This document shows, one piece after another, positions 16,126-24,439 of a stretch of DNA of 32,217 nucleotides. The translations under genes and the position numbers were made by a program. The stretch covers positions 1 to 32,217 of the forward strand of contig JABSRH010000010.1 in NCBI GenBank assembly GCA_013215175.1, read 5' to 3'. The notes below the pieces were generated by a model. It was not told the origin of the DNA. It did not search any database and worked only from the letters and a program-made list of their open reading frames with translations. The DNA comes from Parvularculaceae bacterium (GTDB lineage Bacteria > Pseudomonadota > Alphaproteobacteria > Caulobacterales > Parvularculaceae). Position 1 is the first letter of the stretch. Each line of letters starts with the position of its first letter.

Positions 16126-17632
16126 ATTGGGTGCCTTCCGCGGCGTTGGCGAAGGCGTCTTTGATGGCTCGCGACTTGGCGAGGCACTCATTTTGCTCCG
16201 CCTCAGGATCACTGTCATAGACGATGCCAGCACCCGCTTGCACGTGGACCTTGCCGTCTTTGATCACGGCCATGCGAAGGCCGATGCAGCTGTCGAACTC
16301 GCCATCAGCGCCGAAATAGCCGATCGCTCCGCCATAGGCACCACGCGCGGCAACCTCGAGCTCGTCAATGATCTCCATGGCACGGATCTTCGGTGCACCC
16401 GACAACGTGCCCGCAGGAAATCCGTTCAGCATCGCATCGAGCGGCGTGAGGTCGGATCTCAGCTTGCCCACGACATTCGAGGTAATGTGCATGACGTGGC
16501 TATAGCGCTCGACGGAAAAGGTATCGGTGGGCGTTACAGTGCCAAGCTCAGCACTCCGGCCAACGTCATTGCGGCCCAAGTCTAGCAGCATCAGATGCTC
16601 AGCGCGCTCCTTTTGGTCCGCAAGAAGTTCGGCCTCGAGCGCCAAGTCCTCCGCACGCGTTGCACCCCTTGGCCGCGTCCCTGCGATAGGCCTGATCGTG
16701 ACGTCACCATCGCGGACGCGCACCAAGATCTCCGGGCTCGCCCCCAGGAGGGTTGCAGGCTCGAAGTTCAGATAGAAGAGGAAAGGCGACGGGTTGATCC
16801 GGCGTAACTGCCGGTAGGCATCCAACGGACGCCCCTGATAATCCGCACTCCAACGTTGGCTCAGCACCACCTGGAAGATGTCGCCGGCGGCAATGTAGTC
16901 CTTCGCGGTGCCCACCGCCGCTGTGTAGGCTTCTGGCGTCATGTTCGACTGAAAGTCGGGAACCGGGGTTGGCGGCGTGGGAACGTCTTCTAACGGTTGC
17001 CGCAGCTTCTCCAGAAGTGCTTCGAGCCGCTCACCCGCCTCACGATAGGCTTGCTCTGCCGACACGCCATCGGCGGGCCGGGCCGTGGTGACGAGCACCA
17101 CTTCGCGGCGTACACTGTCGAAAGTCGCCACCACAGTTGGTCGAACCAGGTAGGCATCTGGCAGGACGAGATCGTCGTCCGCCTTGTTCGGCAGTCGCTC
17201 CACATACCGAACGAAATCATAGCTAAAGAACCCGAAGAGGCCCGACGCCATGGGCGGCAGGTCCGCCTCAGTATCGCTCGGTAGCTCAAGATACTCTTCC
17301 GACGTCAGCTCACGCAGCGATTTCAGCGCATCAGATGACGTGGCCAACACCTCGCCATCAACCGAAAGAAGTTCGGCCTCATTATCCTTACACTGCCAAA
17401 TACGGTCGGGCGCTAGGCCGATCGTCGAATAACGACCCAGCTGCTCGCCACCCTCCACGGATTCAAGAAGAAACGAGCCAGGCTGATCACCTGTCAGCTT
17501 GAGGTAAGCCGACAAAGGCGTCTCGAGATCACCAATGAAGCGGCGGTAGAGAAGCTGCGCTCGCCCCGCCTCGAAACCTTCCGAGAAGGCTTCAAACGTC
17601 GGTGCTAGAGCGCGAAAACCCTGCCCGCTCAC
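16124..17632 (-). CDS. trpE: Anthranilate synthase component I
   Basis: TrpE makes anthranilate from chorismate using ammonia supplied by TrpG. The 502-residue protein has the N-terminal LLES motif (FLLESVEGGEQLGRYS) that binds tryptophan for feedback inhibition. The C-terminal chorismate-binding domain is seen in FQVVLSQRWS, PFLFYLNF, TIRPIAGTRPRG, LLDLGRNDVGR, SGAPKIRAMEIIDELE and GAYGGAIGYFG. It starts at a GTG that overlaps the ppiD stop by 4 bases (GTGA), so the two genes are coupled. trpG is not next door but 9.6 kb away. Confidence 0.97.
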   Translation of the reverse strand: MSGQGFRALAPTFEAFSEGFEAGRAQLLYRRFIGDLETPLSAYLKLTGDQPGSFLLESVEGGEQLGRYSTIGLAPDRIWQCKDNEAELLSVDGEVLATSSDALKSLRELTSEEYLELPSDTEADLPPMASGLFGFFSYDFVRYVERLPNKADDDLVLPDAYLVRPTVVATFDSVRREVVLVTTARPADGVSAEQAYREAGERLEALLEKLRQPLEDVPTPPTPVPDFQSNMTPEAYTAAVGTAKDYIAAGDIFQVVLSQRWSADYQGRPLDAYRQLRRINPSPFLFYLNFEPATLLGASPEILVRVRDGDVTIRPIAGTRPRGATRAEDLALEAELLADQKERAEHLMLLDLGRNDVGRSAELGTVTPTDTFSVERYSHVMHITSNVVGKLRSDLTPLDAMLNGFPAGTLSGAPKIRAMEIIDELEVAARGAYGGAIGYFGADGEFDSCIGLRMAVIKDGKVHVQAGAGIVYDSDPEAEQNECLAKSRAIKDAFANAAEGTQ

Positions 17633-19491
17633 TGATCAGTTTGACCCAGACCCCGCGCCAATTCGGTCGGGTTCTGTTTCACCTCAGTGGTTTCTTGCAA
17701 GGCAGCCAAATACGCCGACTCCAGCTCGGTGCCAATTTGCTCACCGAACTGCTCAGCAATCATCGGAATGACCGACTGGGCCTGGCTGGCATCGCCGAAG
17801 CGAACAGCACCCACCTCAACGATCTTGGCCTTGCTGGCGACCGTGTCGGATAGAACCGCACGCTGATCAACCTGTAGCTCGAAGGCACGCGCGAAGGCAT
17901 CGTCAGGGATAGGACGTTCTGGCTGCGTCAGGCTCACCGAAGCCAAGACGGGCTCACCGCCCAGCTCAGTCGCGGCATCCTGGAAGGACTTGCCTTCAGC
18001 CCGCAGGGCATCGAAGCGCTCTTCAAGGCGGGTAGCAGCCTCAGTCAGTCGTTCTGCCTCGATGGCGCTGACCACCTGGGGGCGAACCTCTTCGAGAGGC
18101 AGGGGAGCCGGTGCGACGATCGCGTCCACAGCAACAAAGCCATAGCCTTCGCCCATGCGGACGGCGCTGCTCTCTTCACCTTCCGTCAGTCCACGACCTT
18201 CTGCGGCGAGAACGGCAGGGATATTGGCAATCGAACCTGTCTCCGTGAACAGTTCAGCATCTGTCGGTGCCGTGGTCTTGGAATCGACACCAATCAGTTG
18301 CGCGGCCTCCGCCAACGTCGCGCCTTCATCCCGCGCGATTTCGAGTTCGTCGACCAGGTCGACCAAGCGGTCTTCAGCGATCTCCTGACGAAGCTCAGCC
18401 TCAAGAGCTTCACGCTCATCTTCGAACACCAAGCCCTCGGTGGCGTTGATCGTCACCACCTGGCCAATCAAGAAACCGAACGGCGTCTCGACGGGCCCGA
18501 CGACACTGCCTTCTTCCGCTGCAAACACAGCCTCGCCGAATTCTTCAGCGATGAAATCGCCCTGACGCTGGTCTGTCAGTGTGGTGATCGCTGCCGACAA
18601 AGCTTCCGCAGCTGCATCGAAACCGCCCTCACCGGCTAGCGCCTCTTCCACCACGGGAAGCTGCTCAGCCGATACGCGGAACTGCTTGATGGTCCGCGTT
18701 TCGAGCGCTTGCGCTGCCCCGGCGCGTGAATCGAACAATTGCCGGACCTCTTCTTCCGTCACACTAACCTGGTCAGCGACAGCTTCCTCGTCGAGCATGA
18801 CAAAGGTAAACGTACGATATTCTGGTGACTGATAATTGGCGATGTTGGCCGCGTAATAAGAAGCGATCTCCTCATCGGTCGGTGCTTCTTCGCCCGCGCT
18901 GAGGTCTAGAGAAACGTAGCGCACATCGCGCTCTTCGAACTGACGAAGCAGCAGCAGCCTGGTCAGCTCCTGCGGCGCCGTTGACTTCGCGGTGAGCGCC
19001 CCAACGATCTGCTCACGGATCAAACCATCGGTCACCAGCTCAGCGAACGCGCTTTGCGTCAATTGCTGCTGCTGGAGCAACAAACCAAGCCGATTGGCGT
19101 CGAATTTTCCCGTCTCGGGGTTCTGAAGGGCTGGAATTCGCTCCACATAGCTGCGCACCACGTCGATCGGTGCGACCATACCCAAACGCTCAGCCTCAGC
19201 GGCGATGAGCGCCTGCACCGTGAGGGTGTAGGCCACTTGGTCGCCTAAGCCGGCGGCTAGGGCCTGATCACGGGTGAGGTCCGGGTTTTGTTCCTGCACG
19301 CGCGCCAGCTGCGTGCGGAACTCGCGCTGCACATCCAGAGCGGTGATCTTTTGCTCACCCACCTGGATGGCGGAGCGAGCGCCAAAGTTTTCAAGGGCGG
19401 GCACACCCACCACGGCAAAAGCCGCCACCAAGAGAGCGGCAAAGACCCATTTAAACGGGCCATTCATGGCCGAACGGAACAGAGTGAGCAC
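17629..19491 (-). CDS. ppiD: SurA N-terminal / PpiD-like periplasmic folding factor
   Basis: A 620-residue membrane-anchored chaperone of the PpiD type. It has a single membrane segment (about residues 13-31, in FKWVFAALLVAAFAVVGV), a SurA-like N-terminal chaperone region (ITALDVQREFRTQLARVQEQNPDLT), a parvulin-like region around FIAEEFGEAVFAAEEGSVVGPVETPFGF, and a long C-terminal tail. Such proteins help outer-membrane proteins fold after secretion, though the isomerase domain is often inactive. I chose the GTG at 19489-19491, which has AGGTAGGA with 6 bases spacing; an ATG 21 codons upstream has no ribosome binding site. It precedes trpE, a gene order common in alphaproteobacteria. Confidence 0.88.
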   Translation of the reverse strand: MLTLFRSAMNGPFKWVFAALLVAAFAVVGVPALENFGARSAIQVGEQKITALDVQREFRTQLARVQEQNPDLTRDQALAAGLGDQVAYTLTVQALIAAEAERLGMVAPIDVVRSYVERIPALQNPETGKFDANRLGLLLQQQQLTQSAFAELVTDGLIREQIVGALTAKSTAPQELTRLLLLRQFEERDVRYVSLDLSAGEEAPTDEEIASYYAANIANYQSPEYRTFTFVMLDEEAVADQVSVTEEEVRQLFDSRAGAAQALETRTIKQFRVSAEQLPVVEEALAGEGGFDAAAEALSAAITTLTDQRQGDFIAEEFGEAVFAAEEGSVVGPVETPFGFLIGQVVTINATEGLVFEDEREALEAELRQEIAEDRLVDLVDELEIARDEGATLAEAAQLIGVDSKTTAPTDAELFTETGSIANIPAVLAAEGRGLTEGEESSAVRMGEGYGFVAVDAIVAPAPLPLEEVRPQVVSAIEAERLTEAATRLEERFDALRAEGKSFQDAATELGGEPVLASVSLTQPERPIPDDAFARAFELQVDQRAVLSDTVASKAKIVEVGAVRFGDASQAQSVIPMIAEQFGEQIGTELESAYLAALQETTEVKQNPTELARGLGQTDQ

Positions 19492-19601
19492 GCTTGGTCC
19501 TACCTTTCGAATTCTCGTAACCGGACGTTTGTTATGTCGCGCGAGGCTTTGCAAGCAGAGAGGCTTCGCGCAAACGCGGGTGGAGTTGAGAGGACGGGCT
19601 T

Positions 19602-20315
19602 ATGTCACTGATTATTGGGAATTGGAAAATGCACGGGCTGAAAGATGCCCTGGGCGAAGCGCGCGCCATCTCCGGCGGAGCTGCGATGCTGCCCGAAGAC
19701 AAGCACCAGCTGGTGATTTGCCCGCCCTACACGCTGCTCGCCATGATGGCAGAGGCTCTGATGGAGACCAACGTGCTGATCGGTGGGCAAGATTGCCATC
19801 CTAGCCCGTCGGGCGCCCATACCGGGCGGATCTCAGCGGAAATGGTGGCTGACTGCGGTGCTACTTACTGTATCATTGGCCACTCCGAGTGCCGTGACGA
19901 GCTGGGCGACGACGATGAGCTGCTCAGCCGTAAGGTGGAAGGCGCCCTGCGCGCTGGTCTCGTCCCCATTTTCTGCGTCGGCGAAAGCCTCGAGATCCGT
20001 GAAACAGGCCATGCCGAGACTTTTGTGAACGGCCAGCTCGATGTGGTGGCCAAGATCGCTGACCGTGTGATCGTCGCTTATGAGCCCATCTGGGCCATTG
20101 GGACCGGCAAAGTGCCGACCGTCGAAGACATCGCCGCCATGCATGCCATGATGCGGGAGCGCCTGGGCGGTAGCACGCCCCTGCTCTACGGCGGCTCCGT
20201 CAAGCCGGGGAACGCCGCTGAGATCCTCGCCGTTGAGAACGTGAATGGCGCCCTGGTGGGCGGTGCTAGCCTTAAAGCGGAAGACTTTTTGGGGATCGCC
20301 CAAGCCGCCTCATGA
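19602..20315 (+). CDS. tpiA: Triosephosphate isomerase
   Basis: TpiA interconverts dihydroxyacetone phosphate and glyceraldehyde 3-phosphate. The 237-residue protein has the catalytic residues Lys9 (GNWKM), His94 (IIGHSE) and Glu161 (AYEPIWAIGTG), and the phosphate-binding LLYGGSV. It is divergent from ppiD with about 110 bases between starts. Its stop overlaps the next gene by 4 bases. The segment after His94 (ECRDELGDDDELL) departs a little from the usual ERR-x4-E-x-D pattern, but the key residues are intact. Confidence 0.97.
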   Translation: MSLIIGNWKMHGLKDALGEARAISGGAAMLPEDKHQLVICPPYTLLAMMAEALMETNVLIGGQDCHPSPSGAHTGRISAEMVADCGATYCIIGHSECRDELGDDDELLSRKVEGALRAGLVPIFCVGESLEIRETGHAETFVNGQLDVVAKIADRVIVAYEPIWAIGTGKVPTVEDIAAMHAMMRERLGGSTPLLYGGSVKPGNAAEILAVENVNGALVGGASLKAEDFLGIAQAAS

Positions 20316-21355
20316 CGCCACAGTTCTTCGTCCTGATGACCGCCATCCTGCTGGTCGGTCTGGTGATCCTGTCGTACTGGCAGGACCGCCGCTCTACGCG
20401 GGCTGCGCCGCCATCGGGCAAGATCATCTCCACCAGTCAAGGTGATGTGCACGTTGTAACACGGGGTGAGCCTGGAGAGGATAAGCTCCCCGTGGTCTTG
20501 CTCCATGGCAGCTTCACCAATGCCCTCGACATGGATCTCGACCTGGCTTCGGCTCTGTCGAAAGACCGTCTCGTCTTGGCCCCGGACCGGCCAGGCCATG
20601 GCTTCTCACCGCGCCAAGCCGAGAGCCACCGCCTCGACCGGCAAGTTGCCGCCATGCGCGAGGCGGTGAAGGTGGAAGGTGCTGAGCGCTACGTGATCGC
20701 AGGCCAGAGCTATGGTGCTGCCACGGCATTGGCCTGGGCCCTCGCCTATCCGGAGGAAGTGGCGGGACTCGTTCTGATCGCGCCGGTCAGCCACCCCTGG
20801 CCCTACGGCATTCGCTGGTACATCCGGGTGTCTTTGAACCCGCGCTATGGCTGGCTGTTCCGCCGGACGTTTATGGCGCTCTATGCCCGATATGGCGTGC
20901 GCCGAGGGATCGCTCGCGCGCTGAAGGGCTGCCGCGCGGCGCCTTATTATTTCAGCCGCACCCGGGCCGCGCTGTCGTTTCGGGCCGAAGAGTTCAAAGC
21001 CAATGCTGAAGACATTGGCCGGCTCTACGAACAGCTGGTGCCCCTGGCGAAGCGCTACCCGGAGATCGATGTGCCGGTGGAAGTCGTCGCCGGGACCCAC
21101 GATCTGACCGTCATTCTGCCGATCCACGGGCGCAAGCTGGCCGAAGAAGTGGCCGATGGTCATCTCGAGGTGATCGACCATGGTGGGCATGCGCTGCACC
21201 ATTCTCACACTGAATCGTGTCTGGACGCCTTCACCAGAGTGGATGAGCGGCTTGATATTTTGGCGCGCTCGCCGTTAGAGAGCGCCTTCCGAGCGATCAC
21301 GGCTGTGTTCCCGCAGCGTGACGACAAGAAACAAGAGACAAGTAGCCGTCCATGA
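20312..21355 (+). CDS. Alpha/beta hydrolase, membrane-anchored
   Basis: A 347-residue alpha/beta hydrolase with one N-terminal membrane segment (about residues 4-21). The catalytic triad looks complete: Ser133 in GQSYGA, Asp264 in GTHDLTV and His293 in HGGHALHH. The oxyanion region is VVLLHGS (61-67). The substrate is unknown. It overlaps tpiA and secG by 4 bases on either side, so it is translated with them, an unusual position between two housekeeping genes. Confidence 0.9.
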   Translation: MTPQFFVLMTAILLVGLVILSYWQDRRSTRAAPPSGKIISTSQGDVHVVTRGEPGEDKLPVVLLHGSFTNALDMDLDLASALSKDRLVLAPDRPGHGFSPRQAESHRLDRQVAAMREAVKVEGAERYVIAGQSYGAATALAWALAYPEEVAGLVLIAPVSHPWPYGIRWYIRVSLNPRYGWLFRRTFMALYARYGVRRGIARALKGCRAAPYYFSRTRAALSFRAEEFKANAEDIGRLYEQLVPLAKRYPEIDVPVEVVAGTHDLTVILPIHGRKLAEEVADGHLEVIDHGGHALHHSHTESCLDAFTRVDERLDILARSPLESAFRAITAVFPQRDDKKQETSSRP

Positions 21356-21753
21356 CCGCCATTATTTTGACCATCCACACCATGATCGTTCTCGCCCTGG
21401 TGGGCGTGGTCCTGCTGCAGCGCTCCGAAGGCGGCGCCGCGGGTATGCTCGGCGGCGGCGGCGGCGGTGGTGGCCTGATGTCAGGCCGCGGTGCCGCAAA
21501 CGCACTCACCCGCTCGACCACCGTGTTGGCCGGCTTGTTCTTCACCAGCTCGATTGTCCTGGCCCTGGTGGCCAACAGCGGCAGCGAGCCGGAGTCGATC
21601 GTTCCCATCAGCGACGAGACGACGCTCGAGGAAGACGACTTCTCCGACATCCTCGGCGCTGGCGATGAGGGCGAGGAAGAAGCGGCCCCTGATGCCTTCG
21701 AACTGCCCGACGATCTGGGCATCGAAGACGAAGAGCCTCCACAAGAGCGCTAA
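21352..21753 (+). CDS. secG: Preprotein translocase subunit SecG
   Basis: SecG is a small subunit of the SecYEG channel. The 133-residue protein has two membrane segments (about 3-21 and 55-75) joined by the Gly-rich GMLGGGGGGGGLMSGRGAANALTRST loop, which is the family signature. The C-terminal tail is acidic, as in many alphaproteobacterial SecG proteins. It is last in the tpiA-hydrolase-secG set; the pyrG gene often found after secG is not here. Confidence 0.95.
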   Translation: MTAIILTIHTMIVLALVGVVLLQRSEGGAAGMLGGGGGGGGLMSGRGAANALTRSTTVLAGLFFTSSIVLALVANSGSEPESIVPISDETTLEEDDFSDILGAGDEGEEEAAPDAFELPDDLGIEDEEPPQER

Positions 21754-21764
21754 GCGCTTACTGA

Positions 21765-21787
21765 GGAGCGGGGCCAAACCCCACTCC
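21765..21787. terminator. Possible shared hairpin between convergent genes
   Basis: GGAGCGGGG and CCCCACTCC pair over 9 positions with one mismatch around a 5-base loop, between secG and the convergent sorting-tail protein gene. There is no T run, so its role is uncertain. Confidence 0.35.
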
Positions 21788-21802
21788 CCCACCTCTCGTT
21801 AC

Positions 21803-22387
21803 TCAGCGCTTGCGGCGACGCAGCATGCCTGCAGCGAGCGGCGCGAAGAGCATCGCGGCAGCAGGTACCGGCACCGGGGCCACGGCGTCGCCGATGATCA
21901 GGGTGACCGTCTCACCGTTCATCAGTGAATAATTGTAGGTACCCGCAGCCAAGTTCAGGGCCACTAGATCGGTCGCGGAGAACACAATGTTCTCGGTCAA
22001 CTCGCTTCCGCTGTAGTCGATCGGCACCCACAGCAGGCTAGCCGTTGGGTTGAGACGGAAATTGAAGCTCTCAACACCGGGGTTGATCGTTTGCACAGCG
22101 ACGGCGTCGAGCGCGAAGTCTGCGGGTCCGGTAATGGAAAACTGCTCATACGCAAATGTATTGTCGGTAAACTGAATAAGGTCAGAACTGAAGCCCGCGC
22201 GGATCCGGGTGTCGGACGGACGACTACCCGTTACGGAAACCCCGCCTGCACCGACAGGGTTAAAGCTGCCGGACACGGACAGCACGACATCGCTGCCAAC
22301 TTCTTCAATGTTGACCATGAGGCCCGCGTGCGCGCTGGCCAGCAGCGCAGAGCCCGCAACAGCGATGGTGGTGAAAAGTGTCTTCAT
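21803..22387 (-). CDS. Exported protein with VPLPA/PEP-CTERM-type sorting tail
   Basis: A 194-residue protein of unknown function. It has a clear signal peptide (MKTLFTTIAVAGSALLASAHA) and ends with a VPVPAAA motif, a short hydrophobic segment and the basic RRRKR tail. This is the three-part signal used by exosortase systems (VPLPA-CTERM/PEP-CTERM), which place proteins at the cell surface or in the extracellular matrix. The middle is beta-rich and has no known catalytic motif. I chose the ATG at 22385-22387 because GAGGGAGAG precedes it and the signal peptide starts there. No exosortase gene is in the window. Confidence 0.85.
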   Translation of the reverse strand: MKTLFTTIAVAGSALLASAHAGLMVNIEEVGSDVVLSVSGSFNPVGAGGVSVTGSRPSDTRIRAGFSSDLIQFTDNTFAYEQFSITGPADFALDAVAVQTINPGVESFNFRLNPTASLLWVPIDYSGSELTENIVFSATDLVALNLAAGTYNYSLMNGETVTLIIGDAVAPVPVPAAAMLFAPLAAGMLRRRKR

Positions 22388-22908
22388 TGTTCTCTCCCTC
22401 GATAAACCATACCTCGAAATAGCGTTCGTCAGCGCGGGAGCCATTCTTCTCTGCAGTTGCGGCGTCTGAACCGGGGCAGGCGAAAGCGGCGCCCCTGGTG
22501 CGTTTTGAGAGAGATGGGAACCTGGCGCGCGCGTCATCGCGGCGAGAGGTTGAATGTGACTGTACCGCGATGCGAGGGATCCTACCCCGCCGCGCACGCC
22601 AGTTCGCCTGAGGTCACAGCGCCCGTGCGGCCAATCCTTAGCTCACGCACGAAACGACACCGTCGAGGACCCGCCCCCTCACCGGCCTAAGCGGTGAGAG
22701 CACGGCGGCACGCCAGCAGCGCACCCGTCCAAGAGGACCCAAACGAAGCAACAGGCCGAAAGGCGACGGTACCAGCCAGTCCCAACCCTGCTGCGTGTGG
22801 GGGGTATTATGGGGTGGTTTTTGGGGAGGGGGACAAGGTGGTTCGAAAGCTCTAAAACCGCGACTTGCAAAAGAACAAAACAAGAACTATGGAAAACGAG
22901 TGGTGGCA
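22388..22908. other. Intergenic region before the restriction-modification genes
   Basis: About 520 bases with no convincing gene. It contains an inverted repeat CTCACCG/CGGTGAG at 22678-22698 and a G-rich tract at 22799-22832. The left part may hold the promoter of the minus-strand sorting-tail gene, and the right part that of the plus-strand R-M operon. Base composition becomes visibly more AT-rich from about 22850 on. Confidence 0.4.
22799..22832 (+). other. Putative G-quadruplex tract
   Basis: Four runs of at least four G are separated by loops of 6, 8 and 1 bases (TATTAT, TGGTTTTT, A). This fits a relaxed G-quadruplex pattern. It lies about 80-110 bases upstream of the endonuclease start, on the coding strand. 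Confidence 0.45.
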
Positions 22909-23526
22909 ATGCGGCACCGAATCGTTAGCAATCAGCAGATGTCCGTCGAAAGCCTCGTCCCCAGCGATATCAAAAGTCGGTATGACGTCTACGAATGGCG
23001 CAATGGTCTGGCTGTTCTTCATACGGCACACGCTGAGTGTTTTCGCGATATTCTAACCGTTTTACGTGAGTTCTCCTTTGCAAGAAGCGATGTGCTTACA
23101 CCGGGGGGAAGCAAATCTGGTATCGCAAGAAAGATTGATAGCCGATTTTATGAGCTGGGTTGGCAAGAGAAGACTTACCAAACAGCAGTAATCGTAGATG
23201 ACCAAAGGCTGGACTCCCCAACACACAGTGTTGATTGTGTAAAGGGGAAAGTTGCGCTCGAACTGGAATGGAATAACAAGGACCCATTTTTCGATCGTGA
23301 TTTGAATAACTTTCGACAGCTCTTTGATCTGCGTGCTATCGAAGTTGGGGTTATCGTCACACGAGCTACCGAGCTTCAAAAGATATTCGTCGAGCTGGGC
23401 CGGGGGTCCAGTTTCGGTAATTCTACAACACATGTCGCAAAGCTTTTGCCGCGCTTGGAAGGCGGCGCCGGCGGAGGCTGCCCAATAGTCGTGTTCGGGA
23501 TCACGGAGAATTGCTATGTCGGCTGA
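22909..23526 (+). CDS. Type II restriction endonuclease, BglII/BstYI-like
   Basis: A 205-residue protein that resembles the BglII/BstYI endonuclease family. The segment HSVDCVKGKVALELEWNNKD followed by DLNNFRQLFD fits the active site. Asp109, Glu118 and Glu120 keep the D-x8-E spacing known for BglII, with Glu in place of the Gln of BglII. Its recognition site, if BglII-like, would contain GATC, but this is inference. The start is uncertain: ATG at 22909 or 22939. The end overlaps the methylase start by 11 bases. The coding sequence looks more AT-rich than its neighbours, which suggests horizontal transfer. It is encoded upstream of its methylase. Confidence 0.82.
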   Translation: MRHRIVSNQQMSVESLVPSDIKSRYDVYEWRNGLAVLHTAHAECFRDILTVLREFSFARSDVLTPGGSKSGIARKIDSRFYELGWQEKTYQTAVIVDDQRLDSPTHSVDCVKGKVALELEWNNKDPFFDRDLNNFRQLFDLRAIEVGVIVTRATELQKIFVELGRGSSFGNSTTHVAKLLPRLEGGAGGGCPIVVFGITENCYVG

Positions 23527-24163
23527 TACAGTTGTACCCCTTTCTAACGCAAGCAGGTCACTCTTAGCTACGGCTAACGGTCAGAAATTTGGGACAATAT
23601 TAGCAGATCCGCCGTGGCAGTTTGCAAACAGAACAGGCAAGATGGCTCCCGAGCACAAACGCTTGAATCGTTATTCGACGATGACACTGGAAGACATATG
23701 CGAGTTACCAGTCGCGCAAGTCTGTCAGGAGCCATCTCATTTGTATCTTTGGGTACCAAATGCGCTTCTTCCAGACGGTTTACGCGTCATGCAGGCTTGG
23801 GGCTTTGAATACAAATCAAATATAGTCTGGCATAAAGTGAGAAAAGATGGCGGTTCGGACGGCCGGGGCGTGGGTTTTTACTTTCGCAACGTAACTGAGT
23901 TAATTTTGTTCGGGGTGCGTGGAAAGAATGCACGCACGTTGGACTTAGGGAGGCGGCAAGTTAATTTGCTCGCAACTCGAAAGCGCGAACATTCCCGGAA
24001 ACCAGATGAACAGTACGACTTAATTGAAGGGTGTTCCTGGGGACCTAGGCTGGAACTCTTCTCGCGCGGCGCCCGGCCAGGTTGGACTGTATGGGGAAAC
24101 CAAGCGGACGAGAGTTACGCGCCTGATTGGAAAACATACGGTTATAACTCCGCCACCGCTTGA
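23516..24163 (+). CDS. MT-A70 family adenine DNA methyltransferase
   Basis: A 215-residue adenine-N6 methyltransferase of the MT-A70 family, with the catalytic DPPW motif at residues 31-34 (ILADPPWQF) and blocks LYLWVPNALL, FEYKSNIVWHK and ELFSRGARPGWTVWGNQ. Next to a restriction enzyme gene it would protect host DNA by methylating the same site. The start codon lies inside the end of the endonuclease gene (11-base overlap), so the two are coupled. BglII's own partner is a cytosine methylase, so an adenine methylase with a BglII-like nuclease is a different pairing. Confidence 0.9.
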   Translation: MSADTVVPLSNASRSLLATANGQKFGTILADPPWQFANRTGKMAPEHKRLNRYSTMTLEDICELPVAQVCQEPSHLYLWVPNALLPDGLRVMQAWGFEYKSNIVWHKVRKDGGSDGRGVGFYFRNVTELILFGVRGKNARTLDLGRRQVNLLATRKREHSRKPDEQYDLIEGCSWGPRLELFSRGARPGWTVWGNQADESYAPDWKTYGYNSATA

Positions 24164-24268
24164 TGCCGTGGTATCACTTTGTTTAGCTACCCGGCGTACT
24201 GGAAATTTTCCCTGGACTAGGGCCCTGATTCATTTTGGACGCCTACGCAGTAAAATGCGACAAGGTGG

Positions 24269-24302
24269 ATCCCGGATAACCCTTTGGGTTTCCGGGATGA
24301 CG
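24269..24302. repeat. Palindromic repeat A (copy in intergenic space)
   Basis: A 34-base element: arms ATCCCGGA and TCCGGGAT enclose an inner AACCC-TTT-GGGTT stem, with GACG at the end. It matches repeat B in hflX at 30 of 34 positions. Confidence 0.85.
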
Positions 24303-24312
24303 TTTCTTCTGG

Positions 24313-24348
24313 GGGGCTGACCACGGCTTGGCCGTGGTGCCCCGCTTT
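24313..24348 (+). terminator. Probable terminator of the R-M operon
   Basis: GGGGC and ACCACGGC pair with GCCGTGGT and GCCCC in a 13-bp stem with a two-base bulge and a TTG loop, followed by GCTTTT. It lies 150 bases after the methylase stop. Confidence 0.6.
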
Positions 24349-24382
24349 TGGTTTCTCCGCCTTCTTGTGGGTTCGGTTATGG

Positions 24383-24420
24383 GCTCCACGGTCTTCGGCT
24401 TTGCCTTCGCCGTGGAGAGC
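24383..24420. repeat. Palindromic repeat C (copy just past the hflX stop)
   Basis: A 38-base element beginning GCTCCACGG and ending CCGTGGAGAGC, forming a hairpin. It is identical, base for base, to repeat D inside hflX. It begins 19 bases after the hflX stop codon on the minus strand. Confidence 0.9.
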
Positions 24421-24439
24421 CGTTGGGGGCGGTGTTTTG

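Larger units (their letters stand above)
24164..24439. other. Short intergenic region with palindromic repeats
   Basis: A 276-base stretch between the methylase and the convergent hflX. It contains repeat A (24269-24302), a terminator-like hairpin (24313-24348) and repeat C (24383-24420), and no gene. Confidence 0.6.

Noticed and set aside
22638-22883. Minus-strand open frame of about 81 codons before the R-M genes
   Set aside because: Pro/Arg-rich and unlike any known protein; it reads through the G-rich tract.
24313-24348. Third member of the palindromic repeat family
   Set aside because: It shares the CCACGG core with repeat C but has a different layout and a T tail, so I treated it as a terminator.
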